Below the pieces are notes generated by a model. The model saw only the letters and a list, made by a program, of their open reading frames with translations, did not search any database and was not told where the DNA came from. From the NCBI GenBank assembly GCA_019410105.1, contig DXTB01000004.1, positions 1 to 50,968 on the forward strand: a DNA stretch of 50,968 nt. Direction: 5' to 3'. A program made the translations under genes and the position numbers. Below are positions 33,776 through 42,278 of this stretch, one piece after another. The stretch is from Clostridiales bacterium. GTDB taxonomy: Bacteria > Bacillota_A > Clostridia > Oscillospirales > Oscillospiraceae. Within the stretch, counting starts at the first letter, position 1. The number at the start of each line of letters is the position of its first letter.

Positions 33776-33917
33776 AGAAGCGCGGAGGGCAGGCGCATAG
33801 GGGCGACAGACTCCGGAGCGAATGGGCAGAACCCAGGGGCGGCCAGAGGCTGAACCGGGTCTGCCCGAAGTCGGAGAAGTTGTCAACCCGGCCATGCGCC
33901 CAGCCCGCAGCGTGATC
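33776..33917 (+). repeat. Nested-hairpin element, copy C
   Basis: Third tandem copy. Outer GGCGCATAGGGGCGACA with GTTGTCAACCCGGCCATGCGCC; inner GGGCAGAACCC with GGGTCTGCCC and CCAGAGGCTG within. Nearly identical to copy D at 36507 (about seven single-base differences by hand count). The remaining 33918-34003 is AT-rich and carries the kinase ribosome site; a partial GAAGCGCAGAG motif at 33922 may be a fourth, decayed start. Confidence 0.85.
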
Positions 33918-34003
33918 ATGCGAAGCGCAGAGATTACCGTATCAGACAATCCATAATCAAATCATTACGTAAAAATCCATAACCCGGGAGGGGAGGTGCT
34001 CAA

Positions 34004-35431
34004 ATGGCCAAGAAGGTCGTTGTAACGGATAAAGTGAAAATTAGAGGTATCCGGCGGCGCTGGCTCATTAACAGCGTAGGCGTGGTACTGTTGGTGCTGG
34101 CCATGGCTTTGGGCACCTTTGCCGCGGCCATGTGGAGTTACTACTATACCACCACCATGAACGATCTCCAGCGCCAGGCGGAGGACCGGGCCCGGGGATT
34201 TGCCTCCTATACCCGCAGTCAGTATTGGACCAATGCGCAAAGTGCGGTGCAGGAGTTTGAGAATAAGACCAGGCTGGAACTGCAATTCCTGGATACCACC
34301 GGGGCGGTGCAGTACTCCAGCAATGATTTGGCGGCCGGTACTACGCCGGGCACACCGGATATTCAGAGCGCACTGGTCAATCAGGAGTCCAAAGCGTGGA
34401 TGGGGACTGACCCCCACACCGGAGAGCGGATTGTGGCCGCCTCCGCTCCAGTGGTCTACCATGGGCAGACCGTAGCCATCGTGCGGTACGTTACCTCACT
34501 GGTGGCTATTGATTGGCAGTTTTTCCTGTCAGTAGCCTTGGCCTGTCTGCTGGGCGCTGTGATTTTGGCCCTGGTGTATTTCTCCAACCTGTATTTTGTC
34601 CGCTCCATCGTGGAGCCCTTGGCCAGCATTACGGAAACTGCCCGGCTCATTGCCGACGGCAGCTATGGTGTACAGATTGAAAAGAAATTTGATGATGAGA
34701 TTGGGGAACTGACCGACACCATCAACGACATGTCCCTGAAAATCAAGCAGTCGGAGAAGACACAGTCGGAGTTTATCTCCTCCGTCTCCCATGAGCTGCG
34801 CACGCCCCTGACCGCCATTACCGGCTGGGCCGAGACCATCCAGAGCGGCGAGCTGCGGGACCCCAAGGATGTGCGCAAGGGCATGGACATCATCGTCTCC
34901 GAGGCCCGGCGGCTGACCAACATGGTGGAGGAGCTGCTGGAATTCTCCCGTATGTCGGACGGACGCTTTACCCTGTCGGTGGAGCCGCTGGATTTGAAGG
35001 CGGAGCTGGAGGACGCGGTGTATACCTACCGGGAGTTCTTCCGCCGTGAGGGCATTGAGTTGACCTACCAGGACTGCCCGGAGGAGGCAGTGCCCATCAG
35101 CGGCGACCCGGAGCGGCTGCGCCAGGTGTTCTGCAACCTGCTGGACAACGCGGGCAAGCACGGCGGTTCGGGCAAACGCATCGACGTATCCATTGCCCAG
35201 GAGGAGGAGTCGGCGGTCATCCGCATCCGAGACTATGGCCCCGGTATCCCGGAGGAGGAACTGCCGCACGTAAAATATAAGTTCTATAAGGGAAGCTCCA
35301 AGGCCAGAGGCTCCGGCATCGGACTGGCCGTGTGTGAGGAGATTGTCACCCGCCATGAGGGAACCCTGGACATTGGAAATGCCGAGGGCGGAGGATGTCT
35401 GGTGACAGTCCGGCTGCCAATTGAAACATAA
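34004..35431 (+). CDS. HAMP-domain sensor histidine kinase (system 2)
   Basis: This 475-residue kinase has two TM helices (about 21-44 and 172-195) around an extracytoplasmic sensor domain of roughly 125 residues, then a HAMP domain (about 197-250: VEPLASITETARLIADGSYGV), the DHp with H263 in SSVSHELRTPLTAI, and the ATPase domain (CNLLDNAGKHGGSG; DYGPGIP; SGIGLAVCEEIV). The ATG follows GAGGTG by 6 nt. It most likely pairs with the response regulator at 32804. Unlike kinase 1 it has the classical two-helix layout. Signal unknown. Confidence 0.93.
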   Translation: MAKKVVVTDKVKIRGIRRRWLINSVGVVLLVLAMALGTFAAAMWSYYYTTTMNDLQRQAEDRARGFASYTRSQYWTNAQSAVQEFENKTRLELQFLDTTGAVQYSSNDLAAGTTPGTPDIQSALVNQESKAWMGTDPHTGERIVAASAPVVYHGQTVAIVRYVTSLVAIDWQFFLSVALACLLGAVILALVYFSNLYFVRSIVEPLASITETARLIADGSYGVQIEKKFDDEIGELTDTINDMSLKIKQSEKTQSEFISSVSHELRTPLTAITGWAETIQSGELRDPKDVRKGMDIIVSEARRLTNMVEELLEFSRMSDGRFTLSVEPLDLKAELEDAVYTYREFFRREGIELTYQDCPEEAVPISGDPERLRQVFCNLLDNAGKHGGSGKRIDVSIAQEEESAVIRIRDYGPGIPEEELPHVKYKFYKGSSKARGSGIGLAVCEEIVTRHEGTLDIGNAEGGGCLVTVRLPIET

Positions 35432-35445
35432 GTTCGAATTTTCGG

Positions 35446-35474
35446 TTGCAATTCCCATAGGAACTTGATAGAAT
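35446..35474 (+). promoter_or_regulatory. Promoter of the DUF1385-prmC-recA block
   Basis: TTGCAA (35446-35451), a 17-nt spacer and TAGAAT (35469-35474), 46 nt before the DUF1385 gene. Confidence 0.65.
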
Positions 35475-35519
35475 ACCTGTGGGTCTGCCTGTCCCTGGAA
35501 AAAAGGAGTAACAAGATTC

Positions 35520-36506
35520 ATGTCAACAGAGCAAAAAAACTGCGCCTGCCCGAAGGGCGGTTTTAAAACCATGTGCGGCGGCCAGGCGCTGATCGAGGGC
35601 ATCATGATGCGCGGGCCGAAAAAGCAGGCCATTGTGGTGCGCCAGCCGGATGGCCAGATGGCCATTCGGGAGAGCGAACTGAAATTCATTAAGGACAAGT
35701 ACCCCCTGCTGGGGCTGCCTCTTGTGCGGGGCGTGGTGACCTTTTTGGCCTCCATGGTGGAGGGCGTAAAGGCGCTGATGTATTCCGCCGAGTTTTATCC
35801 CGAGGACGAGGATGCACAGGAGGAGGAGCCTTCCAAGTTTGAGCTTTGGCTGGAAAAAAAGCTGGGCAGTGAGAAGGCCGCATCTTTCTTTATTATGGTG
35901 GCGGTGGTGCTGGGCATCGGCATGTCCATCGGCCTGTTTTTCCTGCTGCCTACTTTGCTGGGTACTGCGGTGACCCTGTTCACCGACTCTATGTTGGTGC
36001 GCAATGTGGCAGAAAGCTTGCTGAAAATCATCATTTTTATTGGATATCTAGCACTTTGCTCCCATATGAAGGATATCCACCGGGTATTCCAGTATCATGG
36101 CGCAGAGCACAAGACCATCTTCTGCTATGAGGCGGGACTGCCTCTGACGGTGGAAAATGTGCGCAAGCAGCCCCGGCACCATCCCCGCTGCGGCACCAGC
36201 TTTTTGTTTATGGTAATTGCCATCTCTATCCTGGTGTCCACGGTGATCTTTGCTATCTGGCCGATCCACCACGTGGTGTGGCGCTTTTTGGCCCATCTGG
36301 CCATGCTGCCCCTGATCGTGGGCATCAGCTACGAATTTAACCGCTGGGCGGGACGGCACGACGGACCGATTACCCGGATTTTGGTGGCCCCCGGCCTGTG
36401 GCTTCAGAATTTTACCACCTTTGAGCCGGATGACTCCATGATCGAGGTGGGCATTAAGGCCCTGGAGCTGGTGCTGCCGGAGAATAAGGGCGAGGACGCG
36501 TGGTAA
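35520..36506 (+). CDS. DUF1385 membrane protein (YqhQ family)
   Basis: This 328-residue protein belongs to the YqhQ/DUF1385 family that is widespread in Firmicutes and usually sits just upstream of prmC, as here. The family signature is readable: GGQALIEGIMMRGP near residue 21, four hydrophobic helices (about 124-147, 158-182, 234-252, 258-275), a YHGAEHKTIFCYEAG block and HPRCGTSFL, which suggest a His/Cys metal site at the membrane face. The biochemical role is not known; the family is sometimes called a predicted metal-dependent enzyme. AAAAGGAG lies 8 nt before the ATG. Confidence 0.88.
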   Translation: MSTEQKNCACPKGGFKTMCGGQALIEGIMMRGPKKQAIVVRQPDGQMAIRESELKFIKDKYPLLGLPLVRGVVTFLASMVEGVKALMYSAEFYPEDEDAQEEEPSKFELWLEKKLGSEKAASFFIMVAVVLGIGMSIGLFFLLPTLLGTAVTLFTDSMLVRNVAESLLKIIIFIGYLALCSHMKDIHRVFQYHGAEHKTIFCYEAGLPLTVENVRKQPRHHPRCGTSFLFMVIAISILVSTVIFAIWPIHHVVWRFLAHLAMLPLIVGISYEFNRWAGRHDGPITRILVAPGLWLQNFTTFEPDDSMIEVGIKALELVLPENKGEDAW

Positions 36507-36650
36507 GAAGAAGCGCGGAGGGCAGGCGCATAGGGGCGACAGACTCCGGAGCGGATGGGCAGAGCCCAGGGGCAGCCAGAGGCTGAGCCGGGTCTGCCCG
36601 GAGTCGGAGGAGTTGTCGACCCGGCCATGCGCCCAGCCCGCAGCGTGATC
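36507..36650 (+). repeat. Nested-hairpin element, copy D
   Basis: Begins at the base after the DUF1385 stop codon and runs to CGCAGCGTGATC. It has the same outer (GGCGCATAGGGGCGACA / TGTCGACCCGGCCATGCGCC-like) and inner (GGGCAGAGCCC / GGGTCTGCCC) stems as copy C. The remaining gap to prmC (36651-36767) is AT-rich and shows no further feature. Confidence 0.85.
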
Positions 36651-36767
36651 CGGTAGCGTGACAACGGGAAACGCTAACCCTGTTTCAACACAGAAAATCG
36701 ATTCCAAAAAGGAAAAATACAGAGGATATATTCCTCACAGTATAGAAAAAAGACGGAAGGTGAGGCA

Positions 36768-37631
36768 ATGGCTACCACCTATAACAATTTATTCCTGGAC
36801 ACTCGGGCACGCCTGCGGAAGGCGGGTATTGAGTCAGGACAGCTGGAGGCCCGGGAGCTTATCTGCTATGCAGCAGATAAGAGCCGGGAGCAGTTCTACC
36901 GGGACATGTCCCTGTATGTCTCCGGGGAGATGGAGCGCCGGGTAGAGGAACTGGTGCAGCGCCGCCTGGCAGGAGAGCCGGTGGCCTATATCGTAGGGGA
37001 GTGGGAATTTTACGGCCTGCCCCTGGATATCTCCAGCGACGTGCTCATCCCCCGCATCGACACCGAGGTGCTGGCCGAGCGGGGCATCCTGCGGGCCAGA
37101 GCGGCGGGCGAGGGTGCCCGGGTGCTGGACCTGTGCGCCGGAAGCGGCTGTGTGGGTCTGGCCATTGCTGCCAACGCCCCGGACTGCCGGGTGGTACTGG
37201 GCGAGCTGTCGGAGGGCGCCCTGCGGGTGTGCAAGCAGAATGTGCGCCGCAATGAGCTCAACGCCCGGGTGACCTGCCTGTCGGTGAACGCCATGGAGCC
37301 TCCCGCATCTTCCCTGTGGGATTTTGACGTGATCGTGTGCAATCCCCCCTACATCCCCACCGGAGATATCGAAGGTCTGGACCACAGCGTGAAGGACTAC
37401 GAGCCCCATATGGCCCTGGACGGCGGTGAGGACGGCCTGGACTTCTACCGCTTTATCGCCGCCAAATGGAAAAATGCCATTCGGCTGGGTGGTACGCTGA
37501 TTTTTGAAGTGGGGATCGGCCAGGCTCCCGATGTGGAAAACATCCTGGCCCAGAACGGATTTGAGCAGATTCAGACCACCGCCGACACCCAGGGCATCTG
37601 GCGTGTGGTGGAGGGAACCATCAACGGATAA
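36768..37631 (+). CDS. prmC: Peptide chain release factor N5-glutamine methyltransferase
   Basis: It methylates the Gln of the GGQ motif in RF1/RF2 using S-adenosylmethionine. This 287-residue protein has the N-terminal helical RF-binding domain (about 1-80, with LEARELICYAADKSREQFYRD and RRLAGEPVAYIVGEWEFYGL) and the Rossmann methyltransferase domain: VLDLCAGSGCVGLAIA (SAM loop, about 119-134) and the substrate motif CNPPYIP (about 189-195). The ATG follows GAAGGTGAGG. It sits 66 bp before recA, with no promoter seen between them. Confidence 0.94.
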   Translation: MATTYNNLFLDTRARLRKAGIESGQLEARELICYAADKSREQFYRDMSLYVSGEMERRVEELVQRRLAGEPVAYIVGEWEFYGLPLDISSDVLIPRIDTEVLAERGILRARAAGEGARVLDLCAGSGCVGLAIAANAPDCRVVLGELSEGALRVCKQNVRRNELNARVTCLSVNAMEPPASSLWDFDVIVCNPPYIPTGDIEGLDHSVKDYEPHMALDGGEDGLDFYRFIAAKWKNAIRLGGTLIFEVGIGQAPDVENILAQNGFEQIQTTADTQGIWRVVEGTING

Positions 37632-37697
37632 CCCTGCGCCAAGCGCGGGATAGCTGGGCGGCCCGGCCGCCGAGGAAAGAAAAGGAGTAATTGCAAT

Positions 37698-38807
37698 ATG
37701 GCAACCAAAAAGCCTGTGGTGGAGAGCGCCGCTCCCGCCTCGGATAAGAAGAAAGCGCTGGAGACTGCCATGGCCCAGATCGAGCGGGCCTACGGCAAGG
37801 GCTCCATCATGCGCCTGGGAGAGAATGTGGACGTGATGGTGGAGGCTATCCCCACCGGTTCTCTGTCCCTGGATTTGGCTCTGGGCATCGGTGGTATGCC
37901 CCGGGGCCGTATTATTGAGATCTATGGCCCGGAATCTTCCGGTAAGACTACCCTGGCCCTCCATGTGGTGGCTGAGGCCCAGAAGCGGGGCGGCGAGGTG
38001 GCCTTTATTGACGCCGAGCACGCCCTGGACCCCACCTACGCCCGGGCCCTGGGGGTGGACATTGACTCCATGCTGATCGCTCAGCCCGACACCGGCGAGC
38101 AGGGTTTGGAGATCTGTGAGGCCCTGGTGCGCTCCGGCGCCATCGACGTGGTGGTTGTGGACTCGGTGGCCGCTCTGACCCCCCGGGCCGAGATCGAGGG
38201 CGACATGGGCGACAGCCACGTGGGTCTGCTGGCCCGCCTGATGAGCCAGGCTCTGCGCAAGCTGGCCGGCTCCATCGCCAAGACCAACTGTATCGTGATC
38301 TTCATCAACCAGCTGCGTGAAAAGGTGGGCGTGGTCTACGGCAACCCCGAGGTCACCACCGGCGGCCGGGCGCTGAAGTTCTACTCCTCTGTGCGTATCG
38401 ACGTGCGGCGTATTGAGGCCCTGAAGAGCGGCTCCGAGATCATCGGCAACCGCACCCGTGCCAAGATCGTGAAAAACAAGGTGGCTCCCCCCTTCCGTGA
38501 GGCGGAGTTTGACATTATGTACGGCGAGGGCATTTCCAAGGTGGGCGAGCTCATTGACCTGGGCGTGAAGCTGGATCTGGTGCAGAAGAGCGGTTCCTGG
38601 TTTGCCATGGGCGAGCTGCGCCTGGGCCAGGGCCGGGACGCCGCCAAGCAGTACCTGCGGGATAACCCCGATCTGGCCGACGAGCTGGAGGCCAAGATCC
38701 GCGCCAACTCCTTCAAGCTCCTGTCCAAGCAGGGCCAGGCGGCCGCGCGGGCTGCGGGACGGGCGGTGGATATCTCCGCCGACGACTTCCAGGACGGCGA
38801 GGACTAA
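37698..38807 (+). CDS. recA: DNA recombinase RecA
   Basis: It polymerises on single-stranded DNA, drives strand exchange and triggers the SOS response. The 369-residue protein is of typical length: N-terminal helix [24 protein letters not shown], Walker [14 protein letters not shown] (about 75-87), Walker [13 protein letters not shown] (about 149-160), loop L1/L2 region ([47 protein letters not shown]) and a C-terminal domain ending in an acidic tail (DDFQDGED). AAAGGAGT lies 8 nt before the ATG. No LexA-type box (GAAC-N4-GTTC) was seen upstream. recX starts at the next base after the stop. Confidence 0.97.
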   Translation: MATKKPVVESAAPASDKKKALETAMAQIERAYGKGSIMRLGENVDVMVEAIPTGSLSLDLALGIGGMPRGRIIEIYGPESSGKTTLALHVVAEAQKRGGEVAFIDAEHALDPTYARALGVDIDSMLIAQPDTGEQGLEICEALVRSGAIDVVVVDSVAALTPRAEIEGDMGDSHVGLLARLMSQALRKLAGSIAKTNCIVIFINQLREKVGVVYGNPEVTTGGRALKFYSSVRIDVRRIEALKSGSEIIGNRTRAKIVKNKVAPPFREAEFDIMYGEGISKVGELIDLGVKLDLVQKSGSWFAMGELRLGQGRDAAKQYLRDNPDLADELEAKIRANSFKLLSKQGQAAARAAGRAVDISADDFQDGED

Positions 38808-39425
38808 GTGAAGATCGTACAGCTCAAGCCCTCCCAACGTGTGCAGGGACGCTGGCTGGTCCAGCTGGAGGACGGCACCCTGCTGCGAGTGGGCGAAAAT
38901 GAGGTGCTGAATTTCTCCTTATATACTGGGAAGGAACTTCTGGAGGAGGAACTCCAGGCTATCAACCAGGCCGCCCGGAAGAGCGGCTTGAAGGAGAAAG
39001 CCCTGAACCTGGCGGCCTCCAAGCCCATCTCCCGCCGGGAGCTGGAGCGCAAGCTGGAGAGCTGGGAGGCCTCTGAGGAGGAGTCCGCCCAGATCTGTGA
39101 CCGGCTGGAGGAGCTGGGGCTGCTGGATGACGAGCGGTATGCTGCCACCGTAGTGCGCCACTACTCCGGCAAGGGCTATGGCGTGCGGAAGCTCCAGGAC
39201 GAGCTCTACCGACGGGGGGTTCCCCGGGAGTTTTGGGAGCAGGCCCTGGAGGAGGCACAGGACCCGACAAACGCCATTGAGGCCTTTGTGGCCAAGAAGC
39301 TTGCCGGGAAAGAAGTGGACCGCCGGGAGCTTAAGCGTGTCTCCGATGCTTTGCTGCGCCGAGGCTACCAGTGGCAGGAGATCCGGCCGGTCCTGGACCG
39401 GTACAGCCGGGATGATATGGATTAA
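38808..39425 (+). CDS. recX: RecA regulator RecX
   Basis: It binds the RecA filament and limits its activity. This 205-residue three-helix-repeat protein has an N-terminal beta segment (about 1-45: VQGRWLVQLEDGTLLRVGENEV) followed by RecX repeats (AARKSGLKEKALNLAASKPISRRELERKLESW; LGLLDDERYAATVVRHYSGKGYGVRKLQDELYRRG; DALLRRGYQWQEIRPVL). The start is GTG 38808, immediately after the recA stop, with GGCGAGGAC in the recA end as its ribosome site, so the two are translationally coupled. Confidence 0.92.
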   Translation: MKIVQLKPSQRVQGRWLVQLEDGTLLRVGENEVLNFSLYTGKELLEEELQAINQAARKSGLKEKALNLAASKPISRRELERKLESWEASEEESAQICDRLEELGLLDDERYAATVVRHYSGKGYGVRKLQDELYRRGVPREFWEQALEEAQDPTNAIEAFVAKKLAGKEVDRRELKRVSDALLRRGYQWQEIRPVLDRYSRDDMD

Positions 39426-39448
39426 AAAATGACGAGATTAGGAGCGAT

Positions 39449-40777
39449 ATGATGCCTTATAAAATTGCTTTTGTCTCCCTGGGCTGCGCCAAAAATCTGG
39501 TGAACACCGAGCAGATGATGGCCCTGTGCCGCAAGGCGGGCCACACCGTCACCGGGGAGCCCGAGGGGGCTGACGTGGCGGTGCTGAACACCTGCGGATT
39601 TATTGAGTCGGCCAAGAGCGAGGCCATCGAGAACATTCTGGAGCTGGCCCAGCTCAAGCAGGCGGGCAAGCTGAAAAAACTGCTGGTGGCCGGATGCCTC
39701 ACCCAGCGCTACCCTGACGATATCCGGAAAGAGCTGCCTGAGGTGGACGGCATGCTGGGCACCGGCAGCTATACCGACGTGGTCACTGCGGTGGAGGAGC
39801 TGATGGCCGGGGAGCGGCCGGAGCACTTCGAGCGCATTGACCGGGCCTACGACGACGGGGAGCGGATCGTCACCACCCCGCCCTATACGGCCTACCTGAA
39901 GATTGCCGAAGGGTGCAGCAACGGCTGCGCCTTCTGCATCATCCCTAAGCTCCGTGGCCGCTACCGCAGCCGCACTATGGATCACCTGCTGGAGGAGGCC
40001 AAGTCCCTGGCCGACTCCGGGGTGAAGGAGCTGATTGTCATCGCTCAGGACATTACCCGCTACGGCACCGACCTGGGGGACGGCACCACGCTGGCGAGTC
40101 TGCTCCGAGAGCTGTGCAAGCTGCCCTTCCACTGGATTCGTTTGCACTATCTCTACCCCGAGGCCATTACCGATGAGCTGGTGGAGGTCATTGCCAAGGA
40201 GAAGAAGATCGTCCACTATCTGGACATTCCCATCCAGCACTGCAACGACGCTATTTTGAAGGCCATGCGCCGCCGCAATACCAAGGCAGAGTTGGAAGAG
40301 CTGTTTGCCCGCCTGCGGAAGGCTATCCCCGACGTGGTGATCCGCACCTCCCTCATCTGCGGCCTGCCCGGCGAGGGCGAGGAAGAGTTTGAGGAGCTGT
40401 GTGCGTTCCTCAAGGAGCAGAAGCTCCAGCGGGCCGGTGTGTTCCAGTTCTCCCCCGAGGAGGGTACCCTGGCTGAGAAGATGGAAAACCAGGTGGACCC
40501 CGAGGTGGCCCAGCGCCGGGTAGAGCTGGTGGTGGATCTCCAGTCCCGGATCATGGACGAGTATAACGAGGAGCGGCTTGGCACGGTGATGGAGGTGCTC
40601 TGCGAGGGCTTTGACAGCCAGGCGGGGTGCTTTGTGGGCCGGACCTATGCCGACTCGGTGGAGATCGACGGCCATGTGTACTTTACTGCCGCCGGGCTGG
40701 TGCCGGCCGGCGAGTTTGTCCCTGTGCGCATCACCGGCGTGTCCGACGGCGACCTGACCGGCGAGATCGAAGAGTAA
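39449..40777 (+). CDS. rimO: Ribosomal protein S12 methylthiotransferase RimO
   Basis: It adds a methylthio group to the conserved Asp of ribosomal protein S12 with two [4Fe-4S] clusters. This 442-residue protein has the N-terminal UPF0004 domain (FVSLGCAKNLVNTE with the first Cys, LNTCGFIESAKSEA, VAGCLTQRY), the radical-SAM CxxxCxxC motif CSNGCAFC (about 152-159) with the RimO-typical IIPKLRGRYRSR, and a C-terminal TRAM domain (about 380-442: YADSVEIDGHVYF..GEFVPVRITG). ATG 39449 and ATG 39452 are both possible; GGAG at 39441 is 4 or 7 nt away, so the second may be the true start. MiaB is excluded by the RGRYRSR pattern. Confidence 0.94.
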   Translation: MMPYKIAFVSLGCAKNLVNTEQMMALCRKAGHTVTGEPEGADVAVLNTCGFIESAKSEAIENILELAQLKQAGKLKKLLVAGCLTQRYPDDIRKELPEVDGMLGTGSYTDVVTAVEELMAGERPEHFERIDRAYDDGERIVTTPPYTAYLKIAEGCSNGCAFCIIPKLRGRYRSRTMDHLLEEAKSLADSGVKELIVIAQDITRYGTDLGDGTTLASLLRELCKLPFHWIRLHYLYPEAITDELVEVIAKEKKIVHYLDIPIQHCNDAILKAMRRRNTKAELEELFARLRKAIPDVVIRTSLICGLPGEGEEEFEELCAFLKEQKLQRAGVFQFSPEEGTLAEKMENQVDPEVAQRRVELVVDLQSRIMDEYNEERLGTVMEVLCEGFDSQAGCFVGRTYADSVEIDGHVYFTAAGLVPAGEFVPVRITGVSDGDLTGEIEE

Positions 40778-40805
40778 GGAAGAGTAAGAGGAGCTGAATA
40801 TTCTC

Positions 40806-41333
40806 ATGAATACCGCAAATAAGCTGACCCTGGCTCGGGTGGTTATGATCCCCCTGTTTTTGCTGGTGCTTTACCTGCAGGTGCCGGGGGCCAACTACTG
40901 GGCACTGGCTATTTTTATCGTGGCCAGTCTCACCGACACCCTGGACGGGTATATCGCCCGGCACTACAACCAGACCACCGACTTCGGCAAGTTTATGGAC
41001 CCCCTGGCGGATAAGTGCTTGGTGACGGCCGCCATGCTGTGGTTTGTAGAGATCGGCCAGATGCCCGGCTGGGCCCTGCTGGTGGTCATTATCCGGGAGT
41101 TTGCTGTTTCCGGTCTGCGGATGGTGGCTGCCGACAAGGGTCGGGTCATTGCCGCCGGATGGTCGGGCAAGGTAAAGACCGCCTCTACCATGGTGTGTAT
41201 CTGCCTGATGCTGCTGGTGCCCCGGTTTGTGGAGCTCAGCGCCATCTGCGTGGCAGTGATCGTGCTGACCACCATCTGGTCTGGCGTGGAGTACTTCATG
41301 AAGAACCTGGACGTTCTGTCTGAGGTAAAGTAA
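40806..41333 (+). CDS. pgsA: CDP-diacylglycerol-glycerol-3-phosphate 3-phosphatidyltransferase
   Basis: It makes phosphatidylglycerol phosphate, the precursor of phosphatidylglycerol and cardiolipin. This 175-residue integral membrane protein has the CDP-alcohol phosphatidyltransferase motif DxxDGxxARxxxxxxxxGxxxDxxxD (spanning DTLDGYIAR..DFGKFMDPLAD, about 39-64) and about five to six hydrophobic helices. N-terminus ANKLTLARVVMIPLFLL is typical. The gene follows rimO by 28 bp. In many Firmicutes pgsA precedes cinA-recA; here it follows recX and rimO, and no cinA is present. Confidence 0.93.
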   Translation: MNTANKLTLARVVMIPLFLLVLYLQVPGANYWALAIFIVASLTDTLDGYIARHYNQTTDFGKFMDPLADKCLVTAAMLWFVEIGQMPGWALLVVIIREFAVSGLRMVAADKGRVIAAGWSGKVKTASTMVCICLMLLVPRFVELSAICVAVIVLTTIWSGVEYFMKNLDVLSEVK

Positions 41334-41346
41334 ACGAGGTGTCTGC

Positions 41347-42225
41347 GTGAATCAGGGAAAAAAGCGGGATCTGGCAGAATCGGTGATTGCCCGGCTGATC
41401 ATTTCCACCATTTCTGCACTGATCGTAGCAATTAACCTCAACAGCTTTGTCCAGGCGGGCGATCTGTTTCCCGGAGGATTTACCGGACTGACCCGCCTGA
41501 TCATGCGATGTGCCTGGGAGTTTGCCGGGGTAGAACTGCCCTTTGGCCCCATTAACATCGCCATCAATGCCCTGCCTGCCCTGTTCTGTCTGAAGTATGT
41601 GGGCAAGCGATTCACCCTTTGGTCCTGCTTTGTCATTGTACTTACCAGTATTTTTACCGACTTGGTGCCCTCCTTCCCCATTACGGAGGACCCTCTGCTG
41701 GTGGCAGTGTTCGGCGGACTCATTAACGGCGTATCCATTGGTATTTGCCTCTATGTCCGCATTACCAGCGGCGGAACCGACTTCATTGCCATTCCGTTGA
41801 TGGAGCGGTGGAATGTGAGTACCTGGAACTACATTCTGGCGGGCAATGTGGTCATGCTGATCATTGCGGGAGCCCTGTTTGGCTGGGATTCCGCCCTTTA
41901 CTCCATTATCTTCCAGTTTGCCTCTACCCAGGTCGTACGTGTCATGGACCCGGACAGCACCCAGGTTACGGTGCTCATCGTCACCGGACGGGAAAGCGCT
42001 GGCGGCGTGTGTGCTCAGATCCAGGACCTGCACCATACCGCAACCTTAGTTGAGGGTGTGGGGCTTTATAACGGCGAGCGCTGTGTCCTGATTTACACAG
42101 TGGTCTATGTGGGTGAGGTGAGGAAAATGACCCGCATGGTCCATCAAGCCGACCCCAAGGCATTTATCAACGTTTTGCGCACTGAGCGGCTGGCGGGCAA
42201 CTTTTACCGCAGGCCCAGAGATTAA
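41347..42225 (+). CDS. YitT/DUF161 family membrane protein with DUF2179 tail
   Basis: This 292-residue protein has five to six hydrophobic helices in residues 15-190 (ISTISALIVAINLNSFV; INIAINALPALFCLKYVG; FVIVLTSIFTDLV; LLVAVFGGLINGVSIGICLYV; ILAGNVVMLIIAGALFGW), including the family GGTDFIAIPLM. The C-terminal DUF2179 domain (about 205-285) has the VTVLIVTGRE and LIYTVVYVGEVRKM pattern. The function is unknown. GTG 41347 has GAGGTG upstream and lies 13 bp after pgsA. It ends at a strong terminator that closes the recA block. Confidence 0.87.
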   Translation: MNQGKKRDLAESVIARLIISTISALIVAINLNSFVQAGDLFPGGFTGLTRLIMRCAWEFAGVELPFGPINIAINALPALFCLKYVGKRFTLWSCFVIVLTSIFTDLVPSFPITEDPLLVAVFGGLINGVSIGICLYVRITSGGTDFIAIPLMERWNVSTWNYILAGNVVMLIIAGALFGWDSALYSIIFQFASTQVVRVMDPDSTQVTVLIVTGRESAGGVCAQIQDLHHTATLVEGVGLYNGERCVLIYTVVYVGEVRKMTRMVHQADPKAFINVLRTERLAGNFYRRPRD

Positions 42226-42232
42226 ACAAAGG

Positions 42233-42268
42233 AAAAGGCGGAGCGGCATAGCCGCTCCGCCTTTTTTA
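42233..42268. terminator. Terminator between yitT-type gene and the AraC gene
   Basis: AAAAGGCGGAGCGGC and GCCGCTCCGCCTTTT arms with a 3-nt loop and T6. The AraC gene ends 10 bp away on the other strand, and the A-run provides a T-tail for it, so it acts in both directions. Confidence 0.93.
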
Positions 42269-42278
42269 TGTTAAAAAA

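Noticed and set aside
33495..33917. CRISPR array or group II intron/retron in the repeat region
   Set aside because: Units are about 140 nt with no short identical repeats and unique spacers, and there is no reverse transcriptase or cas gene nearby.
33607..33949. Small minus-strand proteins in the hairpin array (and the similar peptide near 36510-36660)
   Set aside because: They are translations of the nested-hairpin repeat; the frames differ between copies and lack start signals.
37632..37697. SOS (LexA) box upstream of recA
   Set aside because: No GAAC-N4-GTTC-like site and no promoter in the 66-bp gap; recA is probably read through from upstream genes.
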